A stretch of DNA of 44,992 nucleotides from Candidatus Kuenenia stuttgartensis (GTDB lineage: Bacteria > Planctomycetota > Planctomycetia > Isosphaerales > Isosphaeraceae): the NCBI GenBank assembly GCA_945865635.1, contig CAMBEP010000037.1, positions 1-44,992 of the forward strand. Reading direction: 5' to 3'. The notes under the pieces are model-generated. The model did not search any database, had not been told where the DNA came from, and was given only the letters and a program-made list of their open reading frames with translations. This document shows positions 1 to 8,581 of the stretch, one piece after another. The first letter of the stretch is position 1; each line of letters begins with the position of its first letter. The position numbers and the translations under genes are program-made.

Positions 1-113
1 CGGGAGGGTGTTGATTGAGCGTTTTTTTGGATATTTTTAGAGATGCAATCGGCAGGATTGGTAGGATTGGGAGAGTTTGACAGTTTTTTTATGATTAAAA
101 ATAGGGCGATGGG

Positions 114-500
114 TTTTTCAAGTGTTGGCACGGTCCCCTGACCGGGCTCGCGCGATCAGGGGGCCAGGGGGCGGGGATTAATTCAGATTGGCAGGTTTTA
201 ATTGTTGTGCGCGCCCGATGAGGGCATCGGGCCGACAGTGGTTTGTGTTTTAAAGTGTAGGCACGGTCCCCTGACCGGGCTCGCGCGATCAGGGGGGCCA
301 TGGGGCGGAGATTAATTCAGATTGGCGGATTTTAATTGGTGTGCGCGCCCGATGAGGGCATCGGGCCGACAGGGTTTGTGTTTTCAAGTGTAGGCACGGT
401 CCCCTGACCGGGCTCGCGCGATCAGGTGGCTCGTCTTTTTTTTGATTGATTCGAATCAGCCGGGCTTATGGGGCGTGCGCGGCCGATGAGGGCATCGGGC
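114..500. repeat. Tandem ~133-bp repeat, about 3 units, two hairpins per unit
   Basis: Three successive units are visible. Each begins with an imperfect palindrome with arms CCCCTGA and TCAGGGG (135-162, 268-295, 401-426; spacing exactly 133). Each continues with a second hairpin with arms GCCCGATG and CATCGGGC (213-232, 347-366, 481-500; spacing 134). The intervening text GATTAATTCAGATTGGC is also shared between units 1 and 2. The third unit is diverged at its right end: its first hairpin loses the last stem G residues, and one base of its second hairpin is changed. No open reading frame with protein-like composition runs through it. Its role is unknown. Confidence 0.85.
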
Positions 501-693
501 CTTCATTTTTGGGGTTTTGCGGATTTGACGGATGTGAAAAAAAACAAGGGTGGGCGGGGTTTTGCCGTTCCACCCTTGGGGGTTGTTGGATCAGGCGGTG
601 CGGGCCTTGCGGCGGCGGGCCAGATCGGCCATTACGCCGGTGGCTCATGCCGGGCAGGACACAGGCGGATTTGATTTGTTTGGAAGACATCAT
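501..693. other. Non-coding stretch between tandem repeat and first operon
   Basis: No convincing gene is seen in this stretch or in bases 1-113. The short frames here lack ribosome-binding sites and protein-like composition. On the minus strand near 591-640 a very short frame ends in an Arg-rich tail that faintly recalls the end of a PEP-CTERM signal, but it is interrupted upstream. Confidence 0.5.
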
Positions 694-722
694 TTGACAA
701 TACTCTGATTGATAGTGATCAT
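694..722 (+). promoter_or_regulatory. Possible upstream promoter of the 832-6624 operon
   Basis: A perfect -35 hexamer TTGACA (694-699) is followed after 17 bases by GATCAT (717-722), a 4-of-6 match to the -10 consensus. A second, better-placed candidate lies at 755-783. Assigned by eye only. Confidence 0.3.
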
Positions 723-754
723 AGGAACTTGCGGTTTGGTCGTGCGGATGAACA

Positions 755-783
755 TTCAGAATACAATCTGTATTCTGTACAAT
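755..783 (+). promoter_or_regulatory. Promoter with palindromic operator in its spacer
   Basis: A perfect inverted repeat has arms CAGAATACA (757-765) and TGTATTCTG (769-777) around a 3-base centre. It ends directly next to TACAAT (778-783), a 5-of-6 match to a -10 box. TTCAGA (755-760) lies 17 bases upstream as a weak -35. The palindrome therefore fills the promoter spacer, as expected for a repressor operator. The predicted transcript would start about 40 bases before the ATG at 832. The inner TACA/TGTA halves resemble BlaI/MecI/CopY-type operators, but the half-site spacing here is 3 rather than 2, so that link is only a suggestion. Confidence 0.5.
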
Positions 784-831
784 GGCTCGCCACCGCAACC
801 ACGTTCTCAATCAACGAGCAAGAAAACTGTC

Positions 832-2253
832 ATGAGACGTTATGCCACTTGGATCGTTCTGTCGGCTCTGATCTTGATTGCAGGCGATTTTGTATCTTCT
901 GCCAATCAGGAAGCGGTTAAAAAAGCCCCTTCTGCGACACTCGCAGAACGCCTTCCCGCCAAGATTCAAAAGATCCAGAAGGAACTTCCGGATTGGTTGC
1001 GTAAGACGGGCAACAAGCAAGCGGCCGAGCTCATGAAAACATTGCAGGAACAGATCCAGGCGAAGCAATTCGAGGACGCCGAGACGTCAGCCGATTCGCT
1101 CCTGAAAATCATGAGCCTGGAGCCATCGCCTGGCGGGGTGGATGCCGGCAAGAGGAAAACCGACAAGCCCCCGTCAGGCTCACAGGAAGAGACTGTCCGG
1201 CGGCTTACGGAAAAGGTGGAACGCGTGAAGGCCGGAGCCGAGAAATGGGCCGCTGATGGCCGCGATCCTGCCGAAATTATCATGACCATGCAAGAGAAAT
1301 TTGAACCTCTAATGCAAGCCGGCAAAATTGCCGAAGCCGAGGCTGTGGTGGACGGCATTCTCAAGAAGCTCGGCATGGATTTAAAAGCACCGGTTGCTCC
1401 CTTGCCTGCCGACGAATCTTCGGCTGAAGAACTTATGGTGGCACGGGTTCTCAAGATTCAGAAGGAGCTTCCCGCCTGGGTCAAGAAAACAGGCCGTAAG
1501 GCAGAGATCGATGTACTGATGAAGACGTTGAAAAAGCAATTGGCGGATCGTAATTTCGCTGAAGCCGAGAAAACGTCCGATACGATTATGAACTTGATGG
1601 GTGTTTCAATCGCTTCCCAAGTTGTGGCAAGCCAATCATCAAATGCCAAGAGCCCGAGCCAGGCTGTTGAAACCAGCCCCAGGCATGCCCCAGACCCGTT
1701 CTCGGCATTTTTCCCACAGCAACTGGTTTTCCTGGCCAGTGATCGGATCGCATTGAAGCCAAAGCAGCGTGATGCCTTGCTGGCTCGATTCAAAGCGACA
1801 CAACCGCGCCTGACGGAACTTAAGGCATTGCTGGAAACCGAAGCGGCCCAGTTGGCCGGTATTGCATCCCGGGAACGAGTGGATGCAGACGCCGTCCTGG
1901 CGAGGTTTGATAAATTCCTGGATCTCGAGCGCGAATCGAAACAGCTTCAAGCGCGTCAGGGGGTGGCCATTCTCAAGGAGTTGACACCCGAGCAGCACAC
2001 GACTCTGCGAGAATTGGCAGGGAATCGCGATGCGGTGGCCAATTTGGAAAAAGAATTCAAGAGCCGAATCACTGCCAAGATTGAGCGAGTCACCCGAGGT
2101 GCAAAGCAATGGGCGCAAAGTGGCCGTGACCCATCGCCCATTGCCGAGGCAATGCAAGCCAGGGTCAGACCACTCATGGAATCCGGCAGGGTATTCGAAG
2201 CCGATGCCGAGATTGATCGCGTCCTGGAACAGCTTAAAGAGGAGCCGAAATGA
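832..2253 (+). CDS. Secreted protein with alternating internal repeats and Spy-like segment
   Basis: 473 residues, not a family I can name. Residues 1-25 are a signal peptide (basic start, hydrophobic stretch, Ala-rich end), so it is probably exported. This start was chosen over an in-frame ATG at 709 because it places the signal peptide at the N-terminus. Four ~55-residue helical modules alternate in type. Type A (about 43-95 and 204-256) shares KIQKELP and LMKTL. Type B (about 125-181 and 415-470) shares GRDP, an MQ..PLM segment and an EA-rich end. Between the second A and second B, residues 295-400 look like a Spy/CpxP or metal-sensor-type helical domain with an LTPEQ motif. Its stop overlaps the DUF1501 start by 4 bases (ATGA), so the two are probably translated together. 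Function unknown; a periplasmic partner of the downstream proteins is inference. Confidence 0.8.
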   Translation: MRRYATWIVLSALILIAGDFVSSANQEAVKKAPSATLAERLPAKIQKIQKELPDWLRKTGNKQAAELMKTLQEQIQAKQFEDAETSADSLLKIMSLEPSPGGVDAGKRKTDKPPSGSQEETVRRLTEKVERVKAGAEKWAADGRDPAEIIMTMQEKFEPLMQAGKIAEAEAVVDGILKKLGMDLKAPVAPLPADESSAEELMVARVLKIQKELPAWVKKTGRKAEIDVLMKTLKKQLADRNFAEAEKTSDTIMNLMGVSIASQVVASQSSNAKSPSQAVETSPRHAPDPFSAFFPQQLVFLASDRIALKPKQRDALLARFKATQPRLTELKALLETEAAQLAGIASRERVDADAVLARFDKFLDLERESKQLQARQGVAILKELTPEQHTTLRELAGNRDAVANLEKEFKSRITAKIERVTRGAKQWAQSGRDPSPIAEAMQARVRPLMESGRVFEADAEIDRVLEQLKEEPK

Positions 2254-3689
2254 CTCGTTCCAATCGGTATATAACGCGCCGGGAGATGCTCTCTCGTGGC
2301 GGCATGGGGATTGGCTCTCTGGCTTTGGCCGGTGTGGCTCTGGATGCGTTTGGCGGAGAGTCGGGGTCCACAGGGGTCCAGATCGACTCGCCTCTGACAC
2401 TTCGGCAGCCCCACCATGCCCCGAGGGCCAAGCGTGTGATTCAATTGTTCCTGAGCGGTGGTCCGTCGCATGTTGATACGTTCGACCGCAAGCCGGCTCT
2501 GGACAAATACCACGGCCAGCCGCTTCCTCAGAGCATGCATCTGATCACGGAGCGCCGAACGGGCACCGTGATGAGGTCGCCCTTTAAGTTTAGTCGCTAT
2601 GGTCAAAGCGGAATTGAGGTGAGCGAGGTCTTTTCGCACATCGGCGAATGCATCGATGACATTTCCGTGGTTCGATCAATGCAAGCCGATGTTCCGAATC
2701 ATATTCCGTCGATTTTATTGATGAATTGCGGCGATTCGCGACTAAGCCGGCCAAGCCTTGGTTCCTGGTCGGTTTATGGCCTGGGCAGTGAGAATCAGAA
2801 TCTGCCCGGATTTGTCGCAATGCGTCCTGGCGGTTATCCGGGCAACGGCGGCGTTCAGAACTGGCAGTCCGCATTTCTCCCGGGCACTTTTCAAGGGACT
2901 TACATTGACACGCGGCACACGCAGATTGAGCGTCTGATCGAAAACACCATCAATCAGCGCATATCCCGCGACCAACAGGCTCGGGAACTGGCTTTGCTGC
3001 GAGAACTCAACGAGAGTCACCGCCGTCAGAGGGACCAGAACTCGCATGTTGAGGCGCGCATCGAATCGTTTGAACTCGCCGCTCGGATGCAACTTGAAGC
3101 GACCGAGGCATTCGACATCAGCAAAGAGCCGGACTCGATCCGCCGGATGTACGGCGAGGGTGTCGAGGCGCGTCAGATATTGATCGCCCGACGATTGGTC
3201 GAGCGTGGTGTACGCTTTGTGCAGGCCTGGGTTGGCAGCGATTGGGATCACCACCAGAATCTGGAACGAAATCTCAGTTCACTTGCAAAGCAATGCGATC
3301 AGGCGATCGGGGCATTGCTGAAGGATCTCAAACAGAGAGGCATGCTGGAAGATACGCTCGTCATCTGCGGCGGCGAGTTCGGACGCACCCCAACAGTCGA
3401 GGTCCCAATGGGCCTGCCCAATAACCTCTACGGCAACGGCCGCGACCACAATCATCATGGCTTTACCACCCTCTTGGCCGGTGGCGGGGTGAAGGGCGGT
3501 TATGTGCACGGCTCAACCGACGAATTTGGCTTTCAGGCGGTGGAACAGAAGGTGCACGTCCACGACCTTCATGCCACAATTCTGCACTTGCTCGGCTTTG
3601 ATCACACCCGCCTGACGTATCGGCACGCCAGTCGCGATTTTCGACTCACCGATGTTTACGGCGAAGTCATTCATGATCTAATCGCTTGA
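2250..3689 (+). CDS. DUF1501 protein, Tat-exported, sulfatase-like fold
   Basis: 479 residues. The N-terminus carries a twin-arginine-type signal (ITRREMLSRGG, then a hydrophobic Gly/Ala/Leu stretch ending near residue 35), so export in folded form is likely. Family landmarks are LFLSGGPSHVDTFD near residue 70, GGEFGRTP near 373 and a GRDHNHHG plus GGGVKGG segment near 400. These Asp/His-rich motifs are typical of DUF1501, related to the alkaline phosphatase/sulfatase superfamily. The family is abundant in Planctomycetes and usually sits next to DUF1549/DUF1553 genes, as it does here. The biochemical role is not established. It is coupled by a 4-base overlap to the repeat protein upstream and lies 49 bases before the next gene. 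Confidence 0.92.
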   Translation: MTRSNRYITRREMLSRGGMGIGSLALAGVALDAFGGESGSTGVQIDSPLTLRQPHHAPRAKRVIQLFLSGGPSHVDTFDRKPALDKYHGQPLPQSMHLITERRTGTVMRSPFKFSRYGQSGIEVSEVFSHIGECIDDISVVRSMQADVPNHIPSILLMNCGDSRLSRPSLGSWSVYGLGSENQNLPGFVAMRPGGYPGNGGVQNWQSAFLPGTFQGTYIDTRHTQIERLIENTINQRISRDQQARELALLRELNESHRRQRDQNSHVEARIESFELAARMQLEATEAFDISKEPDSIRRMYGEGVEARQILIARRLVERGVRFVQAWVGSDWDHHQNLERNLSSLAKQCDQAIGALLKDLKQRGMLEDTLVICGGEFGRTPTVEVPMGLPNNLYGNGRDHNHHGFTTLLAGGGVKGGYVHGSTDEFGFQAVEQKVHVHDLHATILHLLGFDHTRLTYRHASRDFRLTDVYGEVIHDLIA

Positions 3690-3738
3690 CCTTCCATGAT
3701 TAATGACTGATTTCAGGAATTACGCTGAGGAGAACTCT

Positions 3739-6624
3739 GTGCTGCAAGCGACATTGAGAAGGCTGAGTGGAACATCCGTGCCAGGATGGATGGCAATGTG
3801 CCTGCTCACGTTTGCTCGACCTGTGCTCCAGGCCGAACCGCCCTCAGGCAAAGGCCCGGATCCCGCGGGCATCGCTTTTTTTGAGCGCAGGATTCGTCCT
3901 TTGATGGTGGAGAGGTGCTTTTCGTGCCACGGCCCTGAAAGCAGGAAAGCCAACGGAGGGCTCCGGCTCGAGACTGCCGAAGGGCTGCTCAAGGGCAGCG
4001 ACTCAGGGCCGGTTGTCGTTCCCGGCGCACCTGAAAAAAGCCTTTTGATCCGTGCTGTGCATTCCGCGGATGAAGACGTTCGTATGCCGCCGACCGGCAA
4101 AAGGCTCACGGAAGCTCAGATCAAAGACCTTGAAACTTGGGTCAAGATGGGATCGCCGTTCCCGAAAACCGAGGTTAAGGAAAACCAGATCACGGCACGC
4201 GCACGCACTCACTGGGCCTTTCAGCCCGTGGCCGAGCCAGCGATTCCAAGCGTGAAACAGAAAAACTGGGTGCAATCGCCCGTCGATGCCTTCATTCTTG
4301 CCGCACTTGAGCAGGCCGGCCTGAAGCCTTCACCGAAAGCCGACAAGCATACTCTGATCCGGCGCTCCACCTACGACTTGACTGGCCTGCCGCCCACTCC
4401 CGAAGAGGTTGCCGCGTTTGAAGCCGACAAATCTCCCCAAGCCTTTGCAACGGTTGTCGATCGATTGCTTCGTTCGCCTCATTATGGTGAACGCTGGGGC
4501 CGGCATTGGCTGGATCTTGCCCGATTTGCAACGAGCGATGGCCCCTTTGCCTTCACCTATCGCGATTATGTCATTCGCGCCTTGAATGAAGACCTGCCCT
4601 ACGACCAGTTTCTGATCCAGCAAATCGCCGCCGATCAGCTCGACCTTGGCCAGGAGAAATGGCGGCTTGCCGCACTTGGATTCCTGACGGGCGGGCGAAA
4701 ATTCATGAACAATCACGACACGATTGACGACCGGATCGATGTCGTCACACGCGGCACCATGGCTCTATCCGTGAGCTGCGCCCGATGCCATGATCATAAG
4801 TACGACCCAATACCGACGCGGGATTATTACGGACTCCACGGCGTCTTCGCCAGTTGCGTCACACCCCCTGAGCTGCCTCTGCTCGGAATCGACCCCGACC
4901 CAGCCGATTTTGCAAAGTATTCCGTGGAGCATCAATCACGCCAGGCCAAGCTGGATGCTTTTATGCACGAGCAGGAAGCATTGGTTCTCAGGCAGCACCG
5001 CGAACAAACCGCCCAGTACCTGCTTCTGAGCCGTGAACCAAAGAAACTGGATCATCTGATCGAGGGCGAATTCGGCCTGAGCGATCGAAAGATTCTTCTC
5101 GTCGGCGCCAAGCGATGGATACGTGCCCTGGAAAAGATGAACCCCAAAAACGACCCGATCTTCGCGCCCTGGTTCGCGTTTGCTGCATTGCCAGTGGCCG
5201 GATTTACCGACCGCGCACGGCCCTTGTCAGCCGAAATTGCCAGCCATTCATTCCCCCATCCGCTGAACACCTGGGTGGCTCAAGCCTTTCAGGGCGAGCC
5301 GCCTAAATCCTTGAAAGACGTTGCGGATCGTTACGCAAAGCTCTTCCTTGACGCAGCGACGCAAACCCCCGATTCTCTACAAAAGCCCAGCCAGAACTTA
5401 AAACCCTCTGTTCCAAATACAAAATCCGATAGCGACCGCGATAAGCTCCTCCAGCTCTTCCAAAGCAAGGACGGCCCCGGCAACTTGCCCGCCGGGGAGA
5501 TGCCCTCTCTCTTTACCACCTCGGCTCTGATGAGATTGGGCCCCCTTAAAGCGCAGGTCGACCAACTCGACGCCACCCACCCCGGCGCCCCTCTGCGAGC
5601 CATGTCGCTGGTAGACGACCCGCATCCGAAAAATAGCCGGGTTTTCATCCGTGGCGATCCCAACCGATTGGGCGAAGACGCGCCTCGACGCTTTCTGACA
5701 CGCCTGACGCAAGGCCAGCCCCGACCACTATTCAAGCATGGCAGCGGGCGGCTTGAGCTCGCCCAGGCAATCGCCAGCCGGGAAAACCCGCTCACAGCCC
5801 GAGTCATGGTCAACCGCATCTGGCTCCACCATTTCGGATTCGGACTGGTCACAACTCCTGATGATTTCGGGCTTCGCTGCGACCCGCCCAGCAACCCCCT
5901 GCTTCTCGATCACCTCGCATCGTATTTCATGCACAAAGGCTGGTCCATCAAGGCAATGCACCGCCTTTTGATGCTCTCCGGCGTCTATCAGCAAACCAGC
6001 GACAGCCACGATCGCCATGAGACTCAGGACCCCGAAAACCGTCTCCTCTCAAAGTCCAACCGCCGTCGGCTCGACTTCGAAGCCACACGCGATACCCTCC
6101 TGTTCGTAACAGGCAAGCTTGATCGGTCCATCAGCGGGCGTCCGTTCGCCTTTCAGAGCGATAATCCCGCCAGTCGGTTCGTCTATTCCACTCGCCGCTC
6201 CGTTTACGGAATGATCGATCGAAGCAGCATGCCCTCATTGCTCGGCTACTTTGACTTCGCAAACCCCGATCTCTCCACCGCCCAGCGTGGCATCACCACT
6301 GTGCCTCAGCAAGCTCTCTTTTTCCTGAACGATCCATTCGTCATGCAACAGGCCTGCAGCCTGGCGGCCCGAGCCGACTTCCAGCTTTTTGAAACCACCC
6401 GGGAACGAATCCTTTACGTCTATCAACAACTCTTTCAGCGCGATCCCTCAGCCGCCGAAATCGAACTCGCCAACCGGTTCCTGGCCTCCGAAGAATCCTC
6501 CATTCCAAGCCCCGAGCCGTCCCCGTCCAATCCTGACACACCTGGCCCTGTGCGGCCACTCCAGCCTTGGCAACGCTTTGTGCACGTCTTGTTGATGTCC
6601 GATGAGCTAATGTTCGTAGACTGA
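3739..6624 (+). CDS. Planctomycete cytochrome-type protein (PSCyt1 + DUF1549 + DUF1553)
   Basis: 961 residues from the GTG at 3739, which is preceded by the strong ribosome-binding site GAGGAGA (3727-3733). An in-frame ATG at 3703 would add 12 residues but has no such site. An N-terminal hydrophobic segment ending near residue 32 looks like a signal peptide. PSCyt1 follows, with the haem-type motif CFSCH (C60, C63, H64). DUF1549 (PSCyt2) contains a second CxxCH, CARCH (347-351), and DUF1553 (PSD1) fills the C-terminal third. The insertion around residues 500-610 is rich in Pro, Ser and Lys and may be a linker. Such proteins form pairs with DUF1501 in planctomycetes and are thought to be periplasmic. 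Haem binding is inferred from the motif only. Confidence 0.92.
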   Translation: MLQATLRRLSGTSVPGWMAMCLLTFARPVLQAEPPSGKGPDPAGIAFFERRIRPLMVERCFSCHGPESRKANGGLRLETAEGLLKGSDSGPVVVPGAPEKSLLIRAVHSADEDVRMPPTGKRLTEAQIKDLETWVKMGSPFPKTEVKENQITARARTHWAFQPVAEPAIPSVKQKNWVQSPVDAFILAALEQAGLKPSPKADKHTLIRRSTYDLTGLPPTPEEVAAFEADKSPQAFATVVDRLLRSPHYGERWGRHWLDLARFATSDGPFAFTYRDYVIRALNEDLPYDQFLIQQIAADQLDLGQEKWRLAALGFLTGGRKFMNNHDTIDDRIDVVTRGTMALSVSCARCHDHKYDPIPTRDYYGLHGVFASCVTPPELPLLGIDPDPADFAKYSVEHQSRQAKLDAFMHEQEALVLRQHREQTAQYLLLSREPKKLDHLIEGEFGLSDRKILLVGAKRWIRALEKMNPKNDPIFAPWFAFAALPVAGFTDRARPLSAEIASHSFPHPLNTWVAQAFQGEPPKSLKDVADRYAKLFLDAATQTPDSLQKPSQNLKPSVPNTKSDSDRDKLLQLFQSKDGPGNLPAGEMPSLFTTSALMRLGPLKAQVDQLDATHPGAPLRAMSLVDDPHPKNSRVFIRGDPNRLGEDAPRRFLTRLTQGQPRPLFKHGSGRLELAQAIASRENPLTARVMVNRIWLHHFGFGLVTTPDDFGLRCDPPSNPLLLDHLASYFMHKGWSIKAMHRLLMLSGVYQQTSDSHDRHETQDPENRLLSKSNRRRLDFEATRDTLLFVTGKLDRSISGRPFAFQSDNPASRFVYSTRRSVYGMIDRSSMPSLLGYFDFANPDLSTAQRGITTVPQQALFFLNDPFVMQQACSLAARADFQLFETTRERILYVYQQLFQRDPSAAEIELANRFLASEESSIPSPEPSPSNPDTPGPVRPLQPWQRFVHVLLMSDELMFVD

Positions 6625-6650
6625 TCTCGAAAAAAAGGGCTTTTAGCGTC

Positions 6651-7421
6651 ATGGCCGTCAATATTCAGGCACTGGCCCGGCAAATGCTGGCAGATTATGA
6701 CGCCCGTAAGCCAGGCCTCTGCACCTCCGAACCGCTTCACATCACCATCGCGGAGTCATACGAACTTCAGTCAGCAATTGCCTTCCAGCGCGAACTTCGC
6801 GGTGAAACCATCATCGGCTACAAAGTCGGCTGCACAAGCCGCCAGATCCAGGCTCAGCTCGGCGTCAGTGAACCCATATTTGGCAGACTTTTTGCTCAAG
6901 AATCCCACCCAAGCGGCTCCTCTCTATCGGCTGCGGCCTTTGCCAATCTCGCTGTGGAAGGCGAGCTGGCCGTCCGCCTCGGTCGCAATCTCTCCGGCCC
7001 CTGCATCACCTTGGAAGACTGCCACGAAGCGATCAAGGCAACCTTCGCAGTCATCGAACTGCACCATTACGTCCTGCCCCCAGCCTGGCCCCGCCCTCAA
7101 TGGCTCATCGCCAGCGGCGGACTCCATGCAGGATTCATCGAATCCAAGGCCGACACCCCTGACAACCCAATGGCTCAAAGCCTCACCCTGCGTGTCAATC
7201 ACAACGTGGTCGGTACCGTGAACGACGAAACCGGGCTCGTCTCTCCCTCTCGCTCTCTTCTCTGGCTGGCCAGCCGGCTTCGGGATTTCGGACTACAGCT
7301 CAAAGCAGGTCAGCTAATTTTAACGGGTTCGCCCCTTCCGCTCTTTCCCGTCGGCCCCGGCGACCGTATACTGGTTGAGGCCCATCCGCTTAAAGCCTGT
7401 CATGTCAAAATCGCCCCCTAG
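6651..7421 (+). CDS. 2-keto-4-pentenoate hydratase / FAH-family protein
   Basis: 256 residues, close to the usual ~260 of MhpD-type hydratases, which add water to 2-hydroxypenta-2,4-dienoate in aromatic meta-cleavage. GYKVGCTS near residue 58 and the metal-ligand pattern EGE (about 101-103) plus a later IEL (about 133) are in the expected order. The C-terminus has the typical LTGSPLPLFPVGPGD segment. It starts 26 bases after the cytochrome-type gene with AAGGG some 11 bases before the ATG, so it may be read through from that operon. The same fold also holds 4-oxalocrotonate decarboxylases, and the exact substrate cannot be set from sequence alone. Confidence 0.85.
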   Translation: MAVNIQALARQMLADYDARKPGLCTSEPLHITIAESYELQSAIAFQRELRGETIIGYKVGCTSRQIQAQLGVSEPIFGRLFAQESHPSGSSLSAAAFANLAVEGELAVRLGRNLSGPCITLEDCHEAIKATFAVIELHHYVLPPAWPRPQWLIASGGLHAGFIESKADTPDNPMAQSLTLRVNHNVVGTVNDETGLVSPSRSLLWLASRLRDFGLQLKAGQLILTGSPLPLFPVGPGDRILVEAHPLKACHVKIAP

Positions 7422-7449
7422 TTTCATCAGCCACAAGAAAGAGAATTTC

Positions 7450-7773
7450 ATGGCCTACGATGGCTCACTGGTCATGGAATATCTGACCCAGACACATCGC
7501 TCAGCGCTGCTTACCGACCGCGAAAAGCATTTGATCGGACTCGCCGTCACAATCACTCGAGGTTGCCAGGTCTGCACACGTGGCCGCTTGGAAAAAGCTC
7601 GAGCCGCAGGCCTGGATGATGCTTTCCTCAACGCGCTGGTCGATCTTGTCTCATCCGTCAACGCCGGAGTCGCCGCCGCCACCGCACGTGAGGCCTTCCG
7701 CATGGCCGATACCCCCCCAGCCGAATCATGCGGCACCCTCTGCGATCCAAATCCGCAAGGCCCTTCAAAATAG
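7450..7773 (+). CDS. AhpD/carboxymuconolactone decarboxylase-like protein
   Basis: 107 residues. The ATG at 7450 follows AAGAAAGAGA and is preferred over an in-frame upstream start that would overlap the hydratase gene. The central segment (LIGLAVTITRGCQVCTRG, then a helix with KARAAGL) is typical of the CMD/AhpD fold. The CxxC pair matches the AhpD redox motif, but the His that normally follows it is absent (an Arg-Leu lies there). That makes peroxidase-type activity uncertain. Its position 28 bases after a ring-cleavage hydratase suits either a decarboxylase role or a redox helper; neither is proven. Confidence 0.75.
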   Translation: MAYDGSLVMEYLTQTHRSALLTDREKHLIGLAVTITRGCQVCTRGRLEKARAAGLDDAFLNALVDLVSSVNAGVAAATAREAFRMADTPPAESCGTLCDPNPQGPSK

Positions 7774-8162
7774 CTCAAACAGAAATGGCCAGGACCAACG
7801 ACTTCGTCCGTATTTTCACCCCACGAGATGGACCACCTGAATTCCACCCACGAACCGAAGGCGGTCGACCCAAAGAACGCAGGGCTCGCAACTTCACTAG
7901 TAATTTAAATACCATTCAAAGCGTTTTTTTTTGTGACGTGAAATCATCAAGTATTAGGTCGAATGTACCCAGGATTTCCATCAGTGCAAATCGCCAAATA
8001 CGATTCCATCGCTGATGCAATAACGCTAATACCATCTCTCTTGTTACACGGTCAGCCACTTCTAAGGTTAAACATTCTTGGTTTTATCGTCTCAATCGAG
8101 TCGGTTTGCTCGCTGACCTTGCCTCTAATCCCAGTATCAGCAATCGGTTCTTTGATCCTATA
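7774..8162. other. Intergenic region before repeat copy 1
   Basis: About 390 bases without a convincing gene; the short frames are not protein-like. Together with repeat copy 1 and the AT-rich stretch 8427-8581 it separates the CMD-like gene from the metal-efflux operon. The 8427-8581 part must hold the promoter of that operon. TAGAAT at 8535-8540 is a possible -10, but no well-spaced -35 is visible. Confidence 0.5.
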
Positions 8163-8426
8163 GTTGTCGCGGCCACACATGATACATCGTATCAGAATGA
8201 TGCCGAAGGCATCAAAGCAAGTAGCCGGTGGTTGAGCGAAGCGACACCACCAGTTATGAGATGGGGGCATAAGCTGCTGGCACCCCGGCAGGGGTTCAAG
8301 ACCTTATGTCGCGTCGTCGTCCGGTGGTGTCGTCGCTTGGGCTCCTCAACCACCGGCTACTGGCTCAAGATGCCTCCGGCATCGTTTTAATCAAAAAGTG
8401 CCATTCATGACCGCGAAGAGTATAAA
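8163..8426 (+). repeat. Dispersed palindromic element, copy 1
   Basis: Order on the + strand: flank A starting GTTGTCGCGGCC; hairpin GATGCC-gaa-GGCATC; a 138-bp core (8222-8359) bounded by TAGCCGGTGGTTGA and TCAACCACCGGCTA; hairpin GATGCC-tcc-GGCATC; flank B ending GCGAAGAGTATAAA. Each core arm also folds on itself (GGTGGT/ACCACC). The ends form a near-perfect 9-bp terminal inverted repeat (TCGCGGCCA versus TGACCGCGA). Copy 2 matches closely in the opposite orientation. No transposase is encoded, so a non-autonomous, MITE- or REPIN-like element is the best guess. Confidence 0.85.
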
Positions 8427-8581
8427 CTGTTTTCAAAATTCCCAAACCCAAAACCATTGCATTTAAACCACATCCATGATGACTCAAAAAAAAACGCTAT
8501 GCAAATCTTTGCACAACCTAATCAAAAAATATGGTAGAATACCTATAAAGAAAATCACCATTTATGATCTAAAGGCTACCA

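Noticed and set aside
591..650. Possible remnant of a PEP-CTERM-like tail on the minus strand (Arg-rich end)
   Set aside because: Only about 14 codons, broken by a stop directly upstream; too short to support.
7728..8015. 95-codon + strand frame after the AhpD-like gene
   Set aside because: No ribosome-binding site, overlaps the end of the real gene, low-complexity composition.
8106..8390. Open frame through repeat copy 1 (and similar frames in copies 2 and 3)
   Set aside because: The frame is carried by the palindromic repeat and is seen in several reading directions; it has no ribosome-binding site.
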